From Herbiconiux sp. (GTDB taxonomy: Bacteria; Actinomycetota; Actinomycetes; Actinomycetales; Microbacteriaceae): a stretch of DNA of 40,208 bases. Under the pieces are notes generated by a model that worked only from the letters and a program-made list of their open reading frames with translations, had not been told where the DNA came from and did no database searches. The translations under genes and the position numbers were made by a program. This document shows positions 23,167 to 31,160 of this stretch, one piece after another (position 1 is the first letter of the stretch; each line of letters begins with the position of its first letter). The stretch is from assembly GCF_023264895.1 (NCBI RefSeq), contig NZ_JAHFUY010000039.1:1-40208 (forward strand), written 5' to 3'.

Positions 23167-24210
23167 ATGACCACGACTCCTTCCGGTTCCGCCCTGCAGC
23201 GCGGCATCGGGGCCGCCAAGAAGTTCAACTCCGGGCCCCACCGGGCCGCGCTCGTGGTCTCTCTCCTGGTGTCGCTCTTCGCGGCGCTCTTCGTGACCTC
23301 GTACAGTCTCGCGATGGGCAACCCCCAGCCGCACGACATCCCGATCGGCGTGGTGAGCGAGTCGGTCAGCCCCGAGCAGCTCGAGTCGAGCCTCCAGAGC
23401 GCGACCGATACGTCGTTCCTCGTCTCGTCGTACCCGAGCGCCGATGCGGCGAAGGCCGCTCTCGAGCAGCAGCAGATCTACGCCGCCCTCGTGACGGAGT
23501 CGGGAACCGCATCCGACCTCTACATCTCAAGTGCCTCGGGGGCCTCGATCGCGCACGTCATCAGCTCGGAGGCCACGCAGGTGGGATCGAGCCTCGGCGT
23601 GCAGCTCACGGTCACCGACCTCAACCCGCTCCGCCCCAACGACCCGAGCGGCCTCGTGCTGTTCTACCTGGCGCTCGCCTCGACCATCATCGGCTTCGTC
23701 GGCGCCATCCAGACCAGGGTCAACGCGAGCGGCATGACGATCGCGGGGGAGCTCGCCTGGGACGCGGGTCGCGCCGTGCTCGTGGGCCTCGTGATCTCGC
23801 TCACCACGGGCCCCGTGTTCGGCTTCGAGACGTTCCCGTTCCTGCCGGTCTGGGGGGTCCTGGCGATGACGGTGTTCATCGCGGGCGCGGTCTACAACTT
23901 CTTCCGGGTGATCGTGGGCGGCAAGTGGGCGCTCATGCCCACCTGGATCATCTTCATCCTCATCTCCAACCCCTCCTCCGGCGGGGCCGTGGCGCCCGAG
24001 CTGCTGCCGCCCTTCTACGAGTTCATGGGGCGGTGGATGCCCACGGGGGCGACGGTGCGCGCCCTCCGCGACCTCGCCTACTTCCCCGACGCGCTGCATC
24101 CGGAGCCCTACCTCGTGCTCGGAGCCTGGCTCGTCGGCGCCACCGCCGCCTTCGTGATCGCGCGGCGGATCAGGTACGGCTTCGGCCGCGTGGAGCGGAC
24201 GCCGGCGTAG
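23167..24210 (+). CDS. YhgE/Pip-like or DUF3533-like membrane protein
   Basis: A 347-residue membrane protein with one helix near residue 30, an extracytoplasmic domain at about 55-155 (DIPIGVVSESVSPEQLESSL), and five C-terminal helices (LVLFYLALASTIIGFVGAIQ, WGVLAMTVFIAGAVYNFF, and others). This order matches ABC-2-type permease relatives of the YhgE/Pip and DUF3533 group. No ATPase gene is adjacent, so transport is not shown. ATG 23167 is 7 nt after TAACGT. It converges with, and overlaps by 41 bp, the NarL-type histidine kinase on the other strand. Confidence 0.82.
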   Translation: MTTTPSGSALQRGIGAAKKFNSGPHRAALVVSLLVSLFAALFVTSYSLAMGNPQPHDIPIGVVSESVSPEQLESSLQSATDTSFLVSSYPSADAAKAALEQQQIYAALVTESGTASDLYISSASGASIAHVISSEATQVGSSLGVQLTVTDLNPLRPNDPSGLVLFYLALASTIIGFVGAIQTRVNASGMTIAGELAWDAGRAVLVGLVISLTTGPVFGFETFPFLPVWGVLAMTVFIAGAVYNFFRVIVGGKWALMPTWIIFILISNPSSGGAVAPELLPPFYEFMGRWMPTGATVRALRDLAYFPDALHPEPYLVLGAWLVGATAAFVIARRIRYGFGRVERTPA

Positions 24211-25465
24211 CGTCGGCCGGGCGGGCGATGCCGTCGGGCACGCGCGCCGTGAGCCGGGTTCCTGTGCCTGTGTTCGTGCCGGAGCCGGAGCCAGAGCTTG
24301 TGCCTGCGCCTGCGCCTGTGCTCGCGGGCGCCGGAGTGAGCGTGAGTCCACCGCCCACGAGTTCGAGCCGGTCGCGGAGCCGCTGCAGGCCATGGAGGTG
24401 CACGGGCGGCGTGAGCCCCACGCCGTTGTCGTCGAAGAGCACCTCGAACTCGCCGTCGGCGTGCGTGATCGCGAGCGAGAGGCTCGTGGCCCTGCCGTGC
24501 TTGAGGGCGTTCGAGAGCGCCTCCTCGACGATCCGCACGAGCAGCAGCCGGCGCTCCGGGCTGAGCGCCTTCGCGCCGTGGCTCTCGAGCTCGAGCACGC
24601 CGTCCGAGAGCGACACGACGGTGGCGATGGTGGCGGGGACCCGCTGGAAGAGGGCGCGGATGGCCGGCACGGCGCCCTGGTCGAGCCGGTCGGGGTAGAG
24701 CAGGCGGCTCATGCCGCGGAGGTCCTGCTCGCGGAGGGCGTCGAGGTCGTCGCGGATGGAGGCGATCTCGGCCGCGGTCTGCGGGTCGCGCTCCGCCAGT
24801 CCGCTCTCATCGAGCAGGGAGCTCAGTCGTGCGCCGAGGAGCACGAACCGCTGCTGCACGGTGCCGTGCAGGCCGTCGGCCACCTCGCGCCGCACGCGAA
24901 GCTCCTCGCCCTGCAGGGCCTCGAGGGCGGCGGAGGCGCTCAGCGCGCGGAGGGCCGACGCGCGCTCCTCGGTGCGCAGTCGGCGTCGCGCGTCGGACTG
25001 CGCGAGGGCGAGAGCGAGCGAGATGGCGGCGGCCACGGTGGCGGTCACGATCTCGGCGAGGAGCTCGGTCACGTCGTCGGGGCCGTAGATGCCGAACGCC
25101 AGCTGCAGCAGCGAGCGCGCGATCGCGGCCGAGGCGGCGATCACCACTCCCGTGCCGATCCGGCCCGCGAGACCGCGCTCCTGGGGCGAGAGCAGCGCGA
25201 TGGCCGCGAGGGCGGTGCCCACGGCGGCGGCGTTCGCGCCGAGCCGCGTCACGAGGTTGAAGGTCACGTCGAACGGCGCCGAGGGGTCGACGGCGTCGCG
25301 GAGCATCGAGTGCGGCAGGATGCCGAGCACGAAGACCGACTGGATCGAGGCGCCCGTGGCGAAGAGGCCGAGGATGACCCCGAAGGTGAGCAGCGTGATC
25401 CGGCGGTAGTCGATGCGGTCGCCGGGCGTGACGGCGGTGGCGTCGCTCACTCCCGAGACGGTCAT
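24170..25465 (-). CDS. NarL-type (DesK-like) membrane histidine kinase
   Basis: A 431-residue kinase with about five hydrophobic segments up to residue 155, then a HisKA_3 dimerisation domain with likely phospho-acceptor His200 in VADGLHGTVQQRF, and a HATPase_c domain at about 300-415 (VEEALSNALKHGRATSL, FDDNGVGLTP). A Gly/Ser/Thr/Ala-rich insert at 378-403, encoded by a 6-bp-period repeat, interrupts the final strands of the ATPase domain (GGLTLTP to TRLTARVPDG). The gene starts 10 bp after the NarL-type regulator. Its tail-to-tail overlap with the YhgE-like gene is 41 bp. Confidence 0.9.
   Translation of the reverse strand: MTVSGVSDATAVTPGDRIDYRRITLLTFGVILGLFATGASIQSVFVLGILPHSMLRDAVDPSAPFDVTFNLVTRLGANAAAVGTALAAIALLSPQERGLAGRIGTGVVIAASAAIARSLLQLAFGIYGPDDVTELLAEIVTATVAAAISLALALAQSDARRRLRTEERASALRALSASAALEALQGEELRVRREVADGLHGTVQQRFVLLGARLSSLLDESGLAERDPQTAAEIASIRDDLDALREQDLRGMSRLLYPDRLDQGAVPAIRALFQRVPATIATVVSLSDGVLELESHGAKALSPERRLLLVRIVEEALSNALKHGRATSLSLAITHADGEFEVLFDDNGVGLTPPVHLHGLQRLRDRLELVGGGLTLTPAPASTGAGAGTSSGSGSGTNTGTGTRLTARVPDGIARPADATPASAPRGRSRT
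24257..24334 (-). repeat. 6-bp-period repeat encoding a loop in the kinase ATPase domain
   Basis: Plus-strand units such as GTGCCT, GCGCCT and GAGCCG recur. The minus strand encodes a Gly-Thr/Ser-Gly alternating stretch. Confidence 0.75.
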
Positions 25466-25475
25466 GCCGGCCCCG

Positions 25476-26147
25476 TCATGACGCCGCCGTCTCCTCGAGG
25501 AAGCGGAGCGCGGCTCCGACGCGAGGGTTCACGACGCCGCCCGAGGCGAGACCGAGCTCGGCGTAGACCGCGGCGATGTGGTTGTCGACCGAGCGTGGCG
25601 CGAGTCCGAGGCGCGACGCAATCCCCGCGTTCGACAGGCCCTCGGCGAGCAGCCGCAGCACCTCGTACTGGCGTGGGCTCAGGCGCGCGAGGGTCGACCC
25701 ACGCCTCGGCCTCCTGCGGGCCACGAGCTCGGGGTCGAGCACCGTGCGGCCCTCGGCGGTGACCTCGATGGCGCGCACGAGGGCGGGGAGGCCGAGCGAG
25801 GAGGTCTTCGACAGGCAGCTCCAGCCCTGCGAGACCGGCCGGGGCAGCTCGAGCAGCACGTCGAGGGCGTCGGTGGCCGAGAGCAGCACCACGCCGAGGC
25901 CGGGCTGCGTCTCGCGAAGCGCGATGCCGAGGTCGATGCCGTCGCCGTCGCCGAGCTGCACGTCGAGGAGGGCCACGTCGACGGCATCCGGGCCGAGGCC
26001 GGCGAAGAGCTCCCGGGCGGCGGCGGCACCCGGTGCCGTCCCCACCACGCGGATGCCGGGGGCGGCGGCCAGGGAGGAGGCCAGCATCTGCCGATAGAGG
26101 GGCTGGTCCTCGACCACGACCACCCGGATCCCTGCTGAAGCCACCAT
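25476..26147 (-). CDS. NarL/FixJ-family response regulator
   Basis: A 223-residue regulator: receiver domain with the acidic EDQPLY motif, phospho-Asp62 in LLDVQLGDGDG and Lys in CLSKTS, then a LuxR/FixJ helix-turn-helix at about 150-205 (LSPRQYEVLRLLAEGLSNAG, then IASRLGLAPRSVDNHIAAVY). Paired with the kinase 10 bp downstream. Upstream on the minus strand CACTAT lies 7 nt before the ATG and GAGGGG could serve as ribosome site. Target genes unknown, perhaps the adjacent membrane gene. Confidence 0.93.
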   Translation of the reverse strand: MVASAGIRVVVVEDQPLYRQMLASSLAAAPGIRVVGTAPGAAAARELFAGLGPDAVDVALLDVQLGDGDGIDLGIALRETQPGLGVVLLSATDALDVLLELPRPVSQGWSCLSKTSSLGLPALVRAIEVTAEGRTVLDPELVARRRPRRGSTLARLSPRQYEVLRLLAEGLSNAGIASRLGLAPRSVDNHIAAVYAELGLASGGVVNPRVGAALRFLEETAAS

Positions 26148-26216
26148 CCCCTCTATAGTGCTACATCCCGGGTGCCCCTGTCCTCCCGGAAGCGCGGGCT
26201 CCGGTGCGCGGCGGCG

Positions 26217-27116
26217 TCAGAGCCTGATCTGCGTGAGCGCCTCGAGGCGCGTCCAGCGGCGGCCCGCGGCGCGGAGCGGTGCGAGGTAGCTGTCGGCCGC
26301 CACGAGGTCGGGCAGGGGAGTCTGCACGAGTGCGGCGATGTCGGCGATCGGCGCCTGGAAGGTGCGGAAGGGCCCGAGGGGCGGCGGCTCGTCGCGGGCG
26401 AGGGCACTCGCGCGGGCCTCGTCGAGGCCGATGTCGCCGAGCTGCGGGGACTGGTCGAGCAGGAAGCCGGAGGCGCGGAGGCGGGGGGTGGAGGCGGTCC
26501 CGGTGCCAGCGCCGGTGCCCCAGCTTGTGCCGGTGGCCCTGCTTGTGCTGCTGCTCCAGGCGGCGATCTTCCAGAAGCGCTCGGGGATGCGGATGCCGCG
26601 GTAGACCGCATCCGTCGGCGCGAAGACGGGGCCGGTGAAGACGCTGAGGCGGAGGTCGTTCGCCTCGGCGTAGGCCAGCACGTGGTCCTCGACGCCGTTC
26701 CAGAGCTCCTTCGACTGGTTGAAGCCCGCGGCCTGCGGTGCGGCGTTCGTGTAGGCGAAGGTGTCGTGGTTGGCGCGGCGGGCCGCGTCGGGCGCACCCC
26801 AGACGGGGTCGCGACGGCGCACCAGGTGGCCGCGGTCGAGGTCGTTGCGGGCGTAGAGGGCGGGGCCGGCCTGCTCGTCGGCGGGCACCCGCTCGTCGAG
26901 GTGCCAGTCGTCTCCGCGCGGCACATCGGCGAGGGTTCCGCCGTCGATGTTCACGGCGGTGAGCGCGGCGAGGCGGCGGTCGGCGTCGAGCAGCACCGTG
27001 AAGTGCTCGTAGTCGAGGTGCCGGATGCGACGGGGGCGGCCGTCGGCGCCCTGCTCGCTCGGCACGGGCAGCGGGCAGGGGGCGTCGAGGAAGGAGGGGT
27101 CGAATCCGGAGGGCAT
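26217..27116 (-). CDS. DNA/RNA non-specific endonuclease (NUC1 family) with repeat insert
   Basis: A 299-residue nuclease with the beta-beta-alpha-metal motif DRGHLVRRRDPVWG (catalytic His at residue 97) and the Mg-binding segment NAAPQAAGFNQSKELWNGVE (about 124-143). No signal peptide, so either cytoplasmic or exported by another route. Residues 188-211 form a Ser/Thr/Gly/Ala-rich insert between FWKIAAW and RLRASGFLLDQ, encoded by a repeat. Close relatives would normally bridge these strands with a few residues. Start ATG 27116 gives MPSGFDPSF; an upstream ATG would add about 13 residues. Divergent from a VOC gene. Confidence 0.9.
   Translation of the reverse strand: MPSGFDPSFLDAPCPLPVPSEQGADGRPRRIRHLDYEHFTVLLDADRRLAALTAVNIDGGTLADVPRGDDWHLDERVPADEQAGPALYARNDLDRGHLVRRRDPVWGAPDAARRANHDTFAYTNAAPQAAGFNQSKELWNGVEDHVLAYAEANDLRLSVFTGPVFAPTDAVYRGIRIPERFWKIAAWSSSTSRATGTSWGTGAGTGTASTPRLRASGFLLDQSPQLGDIGLDEARASALARDEPPPLGPFRTFQAPIADIAALVQTPLPDLVAADSYLAPLRAAGRRWTRLEALTQIRL
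26484..26555 (-). repeat. 6-bp-period repeat in the nuclease gene
   Basis: Plus-strand GTGCCG/GTGCCC/GTGCCA-type hexamers recur, similar in style to the repeat in the kinase gene at 24257-24334 (both include GCTTGTGCC). Confidence 0.65.
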
Positions 27117-27197
27117 GAGCCCAGTCGAGCACGGTGCGGCGGCGGCGCAAGGCATCCGGGTCTGTTCGCAGCGTCGGGACGCGCGCCACAATGAGGC

Positions 27198-27590
27198 ATG
27201 GACGTCCTCGCGAGCCGCATCCTCATCCGCCCCTCCGACCCGGAGCGGAGCCGTCGCTTCTACCGCGACGAGCTCGGGCTCGCCGTCGCGCGTGAGTTCG
27301 GGGAGGGCGAGCACCGCGGGATGGTGTTCTTCGCCGGGAGCGGCCTCCTCGAGGTCTCGGGGCGGGGCGGCCCCGAGGCGCGCGCGGGCGTGGCGCTGTG
27401 GCTGCAGGTGCGCGACGTGCACGAGGAGGTGGCGCGGCTCACGCTGCTCGGGCAGCGGATCGTGCGCGCACCGCAGACGGAGCCGTGGGGCCTCGTGGAG
27501 GCGTGGATCGAGGATCCCGACGGCATCCCGATCGTCCTGGTCGAGATCCCCGCCGACCATCCCCTCCGCCGCGATTCCCGAACCCTCTGA
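27198..27590 (+). CDS. VOC-family protein
   Basis: A 130-residue protein with the VOC module opening LASRILIRPSDPERSRRFYR, second module start AGVALWLQVRDVHEEVARLT and the terminal EAWIEDPDGIPIVLVEIP. The divalent-metal/substrate role is unknown. ATG 27198 lies 5 nt after CACAAT, so translation could be leaderless. It lies just upstream of a DHFR-like gene but a separate palindrome and a strong ribosome site precede that gene, so they need not form an operon. Confidence 0.9.
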   Translation: MDVLASRILIRPSDPERSRRFYRDELGLAVAREFGEGEHRGMVFFAGSGLLEVSGRGGPEARAGVALWLQVRDVHEEVARLTLLGQRIVRAPQTEPWGLVEAWIEDPDGIPIVLVEIPADHPLRRDSRTL

Positions 27591-27605
27591 CCCGGAGGGC
27601 TTGCT

Positions 27606-27626
27606 TATGTGGACAGTGTTCACATA
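27606..27626. promoter_or_regulatory. Near-perfect palindrome upstream of the DHFR-like gene
   Basis: TATGTGGAC (27606-27614) and GTTCACATA (27618-27626) are inverted with one mismatch and separated by AGT, a TetR-operator-like 9-3-9 pattern. It is AT-rich in a GC-rich genome. It sits 30 bp before the start codon of the DHFR-like gene; no TetR gene is adjacent. Confidence 0.5.
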
Positions 27627-27655
27627 GCCTGGTTCCGGAACGCAGAGGAGCGGAC

Positions 27656-28255
27656 ATGGCGAAGATCATGGCGGTGGAGAACATCTCGCTCGACGGGGTG
27701 ATGCAGTCACCGGGCCGGCCGGACGAGGACACGCGGGGAGGGTTCGACCGCGGCGGCTGGGCGTCGCAGCTCCTGGCGGCAGACCCCGAGGCCGCGATGG
27801 CCGCGATGTCGGGCCAGGGCCGTACCGCCGCCATGCTCTTCGGGCACCGCACCTACCTCGACCTCGTGGGCCACTGGCTCGGCACCGACGAGCCCAACCC
27901 CTTCACCGAGATCCTGCGGGCGACCCCCAAGTACGTCGCGTCGCGCTCGGCATCGACCTCGCTCGAGCATCCGAACTCCGAGCTCCTGACACCGGATGCC
28001 GACGGCGACGCGGTCGCGTCGGTGCGGGCCCTGAAGGCGACGCTCGAGGGCGACGTGGTCGTGCTCGGCAGCGGAGAGCTCGTGCGGTCGCTCGCGGCGG
28101 CGGGTCTCATCGATGAGTACCTGCTCACCATCCTGCCGGTCGTGCTCGGCCGGGGCGCCCGGCTGTTCGACGGGTACGCGCCGCTCGAGGTCCGCTCGAG
28201 CTGGACCTCGACGACGGGGATCGTGGTGGGCACCTTCGCCGTCGCCGCGGCGTGA
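27656..28255 (+). CDS. Dihydrofolate reductase family protein (RibD C-terminal-like)
   Basis: A 199-residue protein with the opening MAVENISLDGVMQSPGRPDE, the AMLFGHRTYL motif and LGSGELVRSLAAAGLIDEY, the pattern of the DHFR-like/RibD C-terminal group. It binds NADPH; the substrate need not be dihydrofolate. ATG 27656 has an excellent ribosome site, AGAGGAG at 27644-27650, 5 nt upstream. A palindrome at 27606-27626 is probably its operator. Confidence 0.92.
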   Translation: MAKIMAVENISLDGVMQSPGRPDEDTRGGFDRGGWASQLLAADPEAAMAAMSGQGRTAAMLFGHRTYLDLVGHWLGTDEPNPFTEILRATPKYVASRSASTSLEHPNSELLTPDADGDAVASVRALKATLEGDVVVLGSGELVRSLAAAGLIDEYLLTILPVVLGRGARLFDGYAPLEVRSSWTSTTGIVVGTFAVAAA

Positions 28256-28280
28256 CACCGGTGTGAACAGCTCGGCGTGA

Positions 28281-28991
28281 TCAGCCGGCGAGCGGCTCGA
28301 TCAGGGTGGGGTCGTCCTTGGCGATCGAGGTGTCGCGCACGTTGTTGACGCGCTTGGAGACCGGGTAGGTCGTGATGGTCGAGGCGACCGCGAGCGAGGT
28401 GCGGTCGAGCATGGCCACGAGCTCCTGCTTCTCGTCGGGGCGCTCGAGCTTGGCCGGGCTCGTCCAGTCGTCCCAGGTGTCCGGCGTGAGGAACACGGGC
28501 ATGCGGTCGTGCACCTCGCCCGAGGCGTCGGCGGCCTCGCGGGTGATGACGGTGAAGCTCAGGTGCCAGCCGTCGTCGGCCTTCTTGAGCTCGTAGAGGC
28601 CGGCGGCCGCGAGCAGGCCCTCGGGGCCGTGGATGTAGTGCGGCTGCTTGCCCTCGGGCGTCGCCTCCCACTCGTAGTAGCCGTTCATCGGCACGAGGCA
28701 GCGGCGCTGGGCGAACGCGCCGCGGAAGAGCCCGTTCGTCGAGACGCTCTCGAGCCTCGCATTGATGGGGGCGGGGCCGCCTGGCTTCGCCCAGGCGGGC
28801 TTGAGCCCCCACGCGGCGGCGTCGATCTCCCGCACGATCTCGCCGTCGACCACGCGCTCCCGCACGATCGGCGACAGCTCCGTGGGGGCGACGTTGTACG
28901 AGGGACGCCACTCCTCCAGGGTCCCGCCGCGCGCGATGAACTCGGTGATGAGCTCGTCGGTCTCGGCGCTCATGCTGAATCGGCCGCACAT
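28281..28991 (-). CDS. SRAP domain protein (YedK/HMCES-like abasic-site crosslinker)
   Basis: SRAP proteins form a stable thiazolidine DNA-protein crosslink to abasic sites in single-stranded DNA and so protect them. The 236-residue protein begins Met-Cys2-Gly-Arg-Phe, with Cys2 as the crosslinking residue after Met removal. NVAPT (Asn33), INARLES (Asn77), GYYEW (Glu107) and VHDRMPVFL (His161) fit the active-site set. It starts 5 bp after the spermidine-synthase-like gene, which itself overlaps the AlkZ-like gene, so the three form one leftward operon. The ATG is preceded by a GAAAGGACGG ribosome site. Confidence 0.95.
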   Translation of the reverse strand: MCGRFSMSAETDELITEFIARGGTLEEWRPSYNVAPTELSPIVRERVVDGEIVREIDAAAWGLKPAWAKPGGPAPINARLESVSTNGLFRGAFAQRRCLVPMNGYYEWEATPEGKQPHYIHGPEGLLAAAGLYELKKADDGWHLSFTVITREAADASGEVHDRMPVFLTPDTWDDWTSPAKLERPDEKQELVAMLDRTSLAVASTITTYPVSKRVNNVRDTSIAKDDPTLIEPLAG

Positions 28992-28996
28992 GGTGC

Positions 28997-29860
28997 TCAC
29001 CGTCCTTTCGGGGTGGGGATGTCGTCGAGGGGGGAGTCGAAGTGCCTCGCGTCCAGGGCGGCCGACGGGTGCGGGCCCGCCTGCCGCAGGTCGTCGGCGA
29101 GGGCGAGCACGGCCGGGTCTCGGGAGGCGAGGACGACGGCGTTGCCGGCGCGCGCATCCGCCAGCACACTCGTGGGCCCGAGCACGAGCCGGTGGGGGAG
29201 GCTCGGGGCGAGCGCCGCGAGACGACTTCGGAGCCCCGGCAGCCCGTCGTCGTCGGCGATGTTCACCACGAGCACCCCGCCCGGTGCGAGCAGGCGGCTC
29301 GTGTCGGCGTACCACTCGGCGGTGGTGAGGTGGGGCGGGGTCGTGATGCCGCGGTAGAGGTCGTCGATCACGAGGTCGGCGCTCCCGGCCCACTCTCCCG
29401 CGCCTGTGACGGGGCCCGCGGCGAGGCCGGCGGCGAGGCCTGTGACCGAACCGGAGACCAGGCCGGTGACCACCGCGGCGGCATCGCCCTCGCGCACGGT
29501 GAGGCGGGTGCCCTCCGGCAGCGGGAGGCGCGCGGTCACCTCGTCGAGGAGGCCTCGCTCGAACTCCACCGCGAGCTGCTCGCTGCCCGGGCGCGTGGCC
29601 TGCAGGTAGCGGGCGAGGGTGAGGGCTCCGGCGCCGAGGTGCACCGTGCGCAGCGGGCGGCCGGGGGTGGCGAGGTGGTCGATGGCGGCGCCGATCCGCC
29701 GCACGTAGTCGTAGAAGAGGTCGCCCGGGTCTCCGAGGTCGACGTGCGACTGCTCGGCGCCGTCGATCGAGAGCACCCAGGCGCCCGGCACGAGCGGATC
29801 GGCGGCGATCTCGGCCACGCGGCCGCTCCCGGCCAGCGTGAACGTGGTGCGGTCAGGCAT
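28997..29860 (-). CDS. Spermidine-synthase-like / SAM-binding-fold protein
   Basis: A 287-residue Rossmann protein: TVHLGAGALTLARYLQATRP (about 72-91) followed by acidic VEFERGL, then DLVIDDLYRGITTP and GGVLVVNIADDDGLPGLRSRL. This is the fused spermidine-synthase-like family common in actinobacteria, which usually lacks convincing synthase activity. A repeat-encoded Gly/Ala/Val/Thr insert at 132-159 lies before the IDDLY strand. ATG 29860 overlaps the end of the AlkZ-like gene by 8 bp; GTG 29869 is the alternative start. It lies between a putative glycosylase and SRAP; a DNA-repair role is not shown. Confidence 0.85.
   Translation of the reverse strand: MPDRTTFTLAGSGRVAEIAADPLVPGAWVLSIDGAEQSHVDLGDPGDLFYDYVRRIGAAIDHLATPGRPLRTVHLGAGALTLARYLQATRPGSEQLAVEFERGLLDEVTARLPLPEGTRLTVREGDAAAVVTGLVSGSVTGLAAGLAAGPVTGAGEWAGSADLVIDDLYRGITTPPHLTTAEWYADTSRLLAPGGVLVVNIADDDGLPGLRSRLAALAPSLPHRLVLGPTSVLADARAGNAVVLASRDPAVLALADDLRQAGPHPSAALDARHFDSPLDDIPTPKGR
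29384..29467 (-). repeat. 12-bp minisatellite inside the spermidine-synthase-like gene
   Basis: Plus-strand units GCGGCGAGGCCG, GCGGCGAGGCCT, GTGACCGAACCG and GAGACCAGGCCG follow each other. The minus strand encodes the Gly/Val/Ala/Thr-rich loop. Confidence 0.75.
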
Positions 29861-31133
29861 CCGGAGCACCCTTCTCGAGCCTCGGCTCGCCCAGCACGAG
29901 GGTGAGCCCCAGGAAGTCGGCGTAGCGCTTCAGGGCACGCGCGAAGCCGGCCCGGGCGGCGGCCGAGAGCGGCTCGAAGGGGTCGAGGGTCACGCTCACG
30001 GCTCCGGATGCGACGCGGCGGCGCCACGTGCCCACCACCTTCCCGTGGGCCACGAGCATCGGCAGGAACACGCCGTTGCCGCCGGGAACGATGCGCTCGG
30101 CGAACTCGGGTGGCAGAGCCGGGGAGCGGTCGGGGTAGCCCAGCAGGAACTCGTCGAAGCCGGGGAGGGCGTGGAAGGGGGGTGCGGGGCGGGAGGTGGT
30201 GCTGGTGCTGTCGTCGTTACCGTCGTTCTCGTCGTTCTCGCCGCCTGGGGCCTCGTCGTCCGCCGTCCAGTACTCGGTGCCGTCGAGCACCTCGGAGGTG
30301 AGGCGGTCGCGCGCCTGGTCGAGGCCGCGCTTCGCCTCGGCGACCGTGACCTTCGACCACCAGCAGAAGTCCTTCAGGGTGACCGGCCCGCGGCCGGCGA
30401 CGTAGCGCCGCACGAACGCGCCGAGCGCCTCGCTGCGGCGGGGGTCGTCGTTGCCGATCTGCGGGGTCCCGTCGGTGGCGAGGGGCCACGCGGTGTCGAC
30501 GATGCCGGCGCCGGGCGGCGCCCACTCGTCGAGCAGCACGAGCTGCTGCCGGCCGCCGTCGTCGGTGGGGCCCCAGCAGAGCAGTCCCTCGTGCGCCAGC
30601 CGGCCTATGACGTGGGTGCCGCGCTGGCCTCCCGGCTCGATGCCGGCGGCGACGAGGAGCGCGAAGAACTCGTCACGGCTCGCGCGACCGCCCCCGCCGA
30701 GCTCGGTCGTGGCGATCGCTCGGGTGCGGGCGAGCACGTCGTCGTCGAGCCCGAGCTGGCGGTAGCGGGGCAGGATGCTTCGGATGGTGCGCGCCGCAGT
30801 GATCGACAGCATGAGCCGCAGGTCGTCGGGGGTGCTGACGTGCAGGGTGCCGCGCATGGGCCACGAGCGCACGACGGATCCGGCGTCGAGCGCGGCCTCG
30901 ACGTCGCCGCGGGTGCTCCCGGGTGCCCGCAGGCCGAGCGCCCACACGGCCTGCCCGTAGTCCTGCGCCTGCAGTGCGAGCATCCGCTCGGCCACGGCGG
31001 TGATGCGCGCGGCGCCGTCCTGCGGGCTCACCTGCACGGTCGGCCCCGGGGGATCGATCCACTGCGCCGCCAGCCGCCGGCGCAGCAGCTCGCGTGCCGC
31101 CCCCGCGGACCACCCGGCCGAACGCTTCGCCAT
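29853..31133 (-). CDS. Winged-helix HTH_42 protein, AlkZ-like DNA glycosylase candidate
   Basis: A 426-residue protein of the HTH_42 (AlkZ/YcaQ) superfamily, whose known members are DNA glycosylases that remove bulky alkylated bases or unhook crosslinks. The catalytic-type QxQ signature is visible in LALQAQD (Gln55, Gln57), followed by RGTLHVSTPDDLRLML and a C-terminal DNA-binding segment (GNGVFLPMLVAHGKVVGTWRR). A 9-bp-repeat-encoded acidic/Ser-rich insert (NDENDGNDDSTSTTS) precedes HALPGFDEF. ATG 31133 is 6 nt after CATACT, so it is probably leaderless and opens the operon with a SAM-fold protein and SRAP. Activity as glycosylase is inferred, not shown. Confidence 0.85.
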   Translation of the reverse strand: MAKRSAGWSAGAARELLRRRLAAQWIDPPGPTVQVSPQDGAARITAVAERMLALQAQDYGQAVWALGLRAPGSTRGDVEAALDAGSVVRSWPMRGTLHVSTPDDLRLMLSITAARTIRSILPRYRQLGLDDDVLARTRAIATTELGGGGRASRDEFFALLVAAGIEPGGQRGTHVIGRLAHEGLLCWGPTDDGGRQQLVLLDEWAPPGAGIVDTAWPLATDGTPQIGNDDPRRSEALGAFVRRYVAGRGPVTLKDFCWWSKVTVAEAKRGLDQARDRLTSEVLDGTEYWTADDEAPGGENDENDGNDDSTSTTSRPAPPFHALPGFDEFLLGYPDRSPALPPEFAERIVPGGNGVFLPMLVAHGKVVGTWRRRVASGAVSVTLDPFEPLSAAARAGFARALKRYADFLGLTLVLGEPRLEKGAPDA

Positions 31134-31160
31134 GCGCCCAGTATGCCGCGCACCCCCGAC

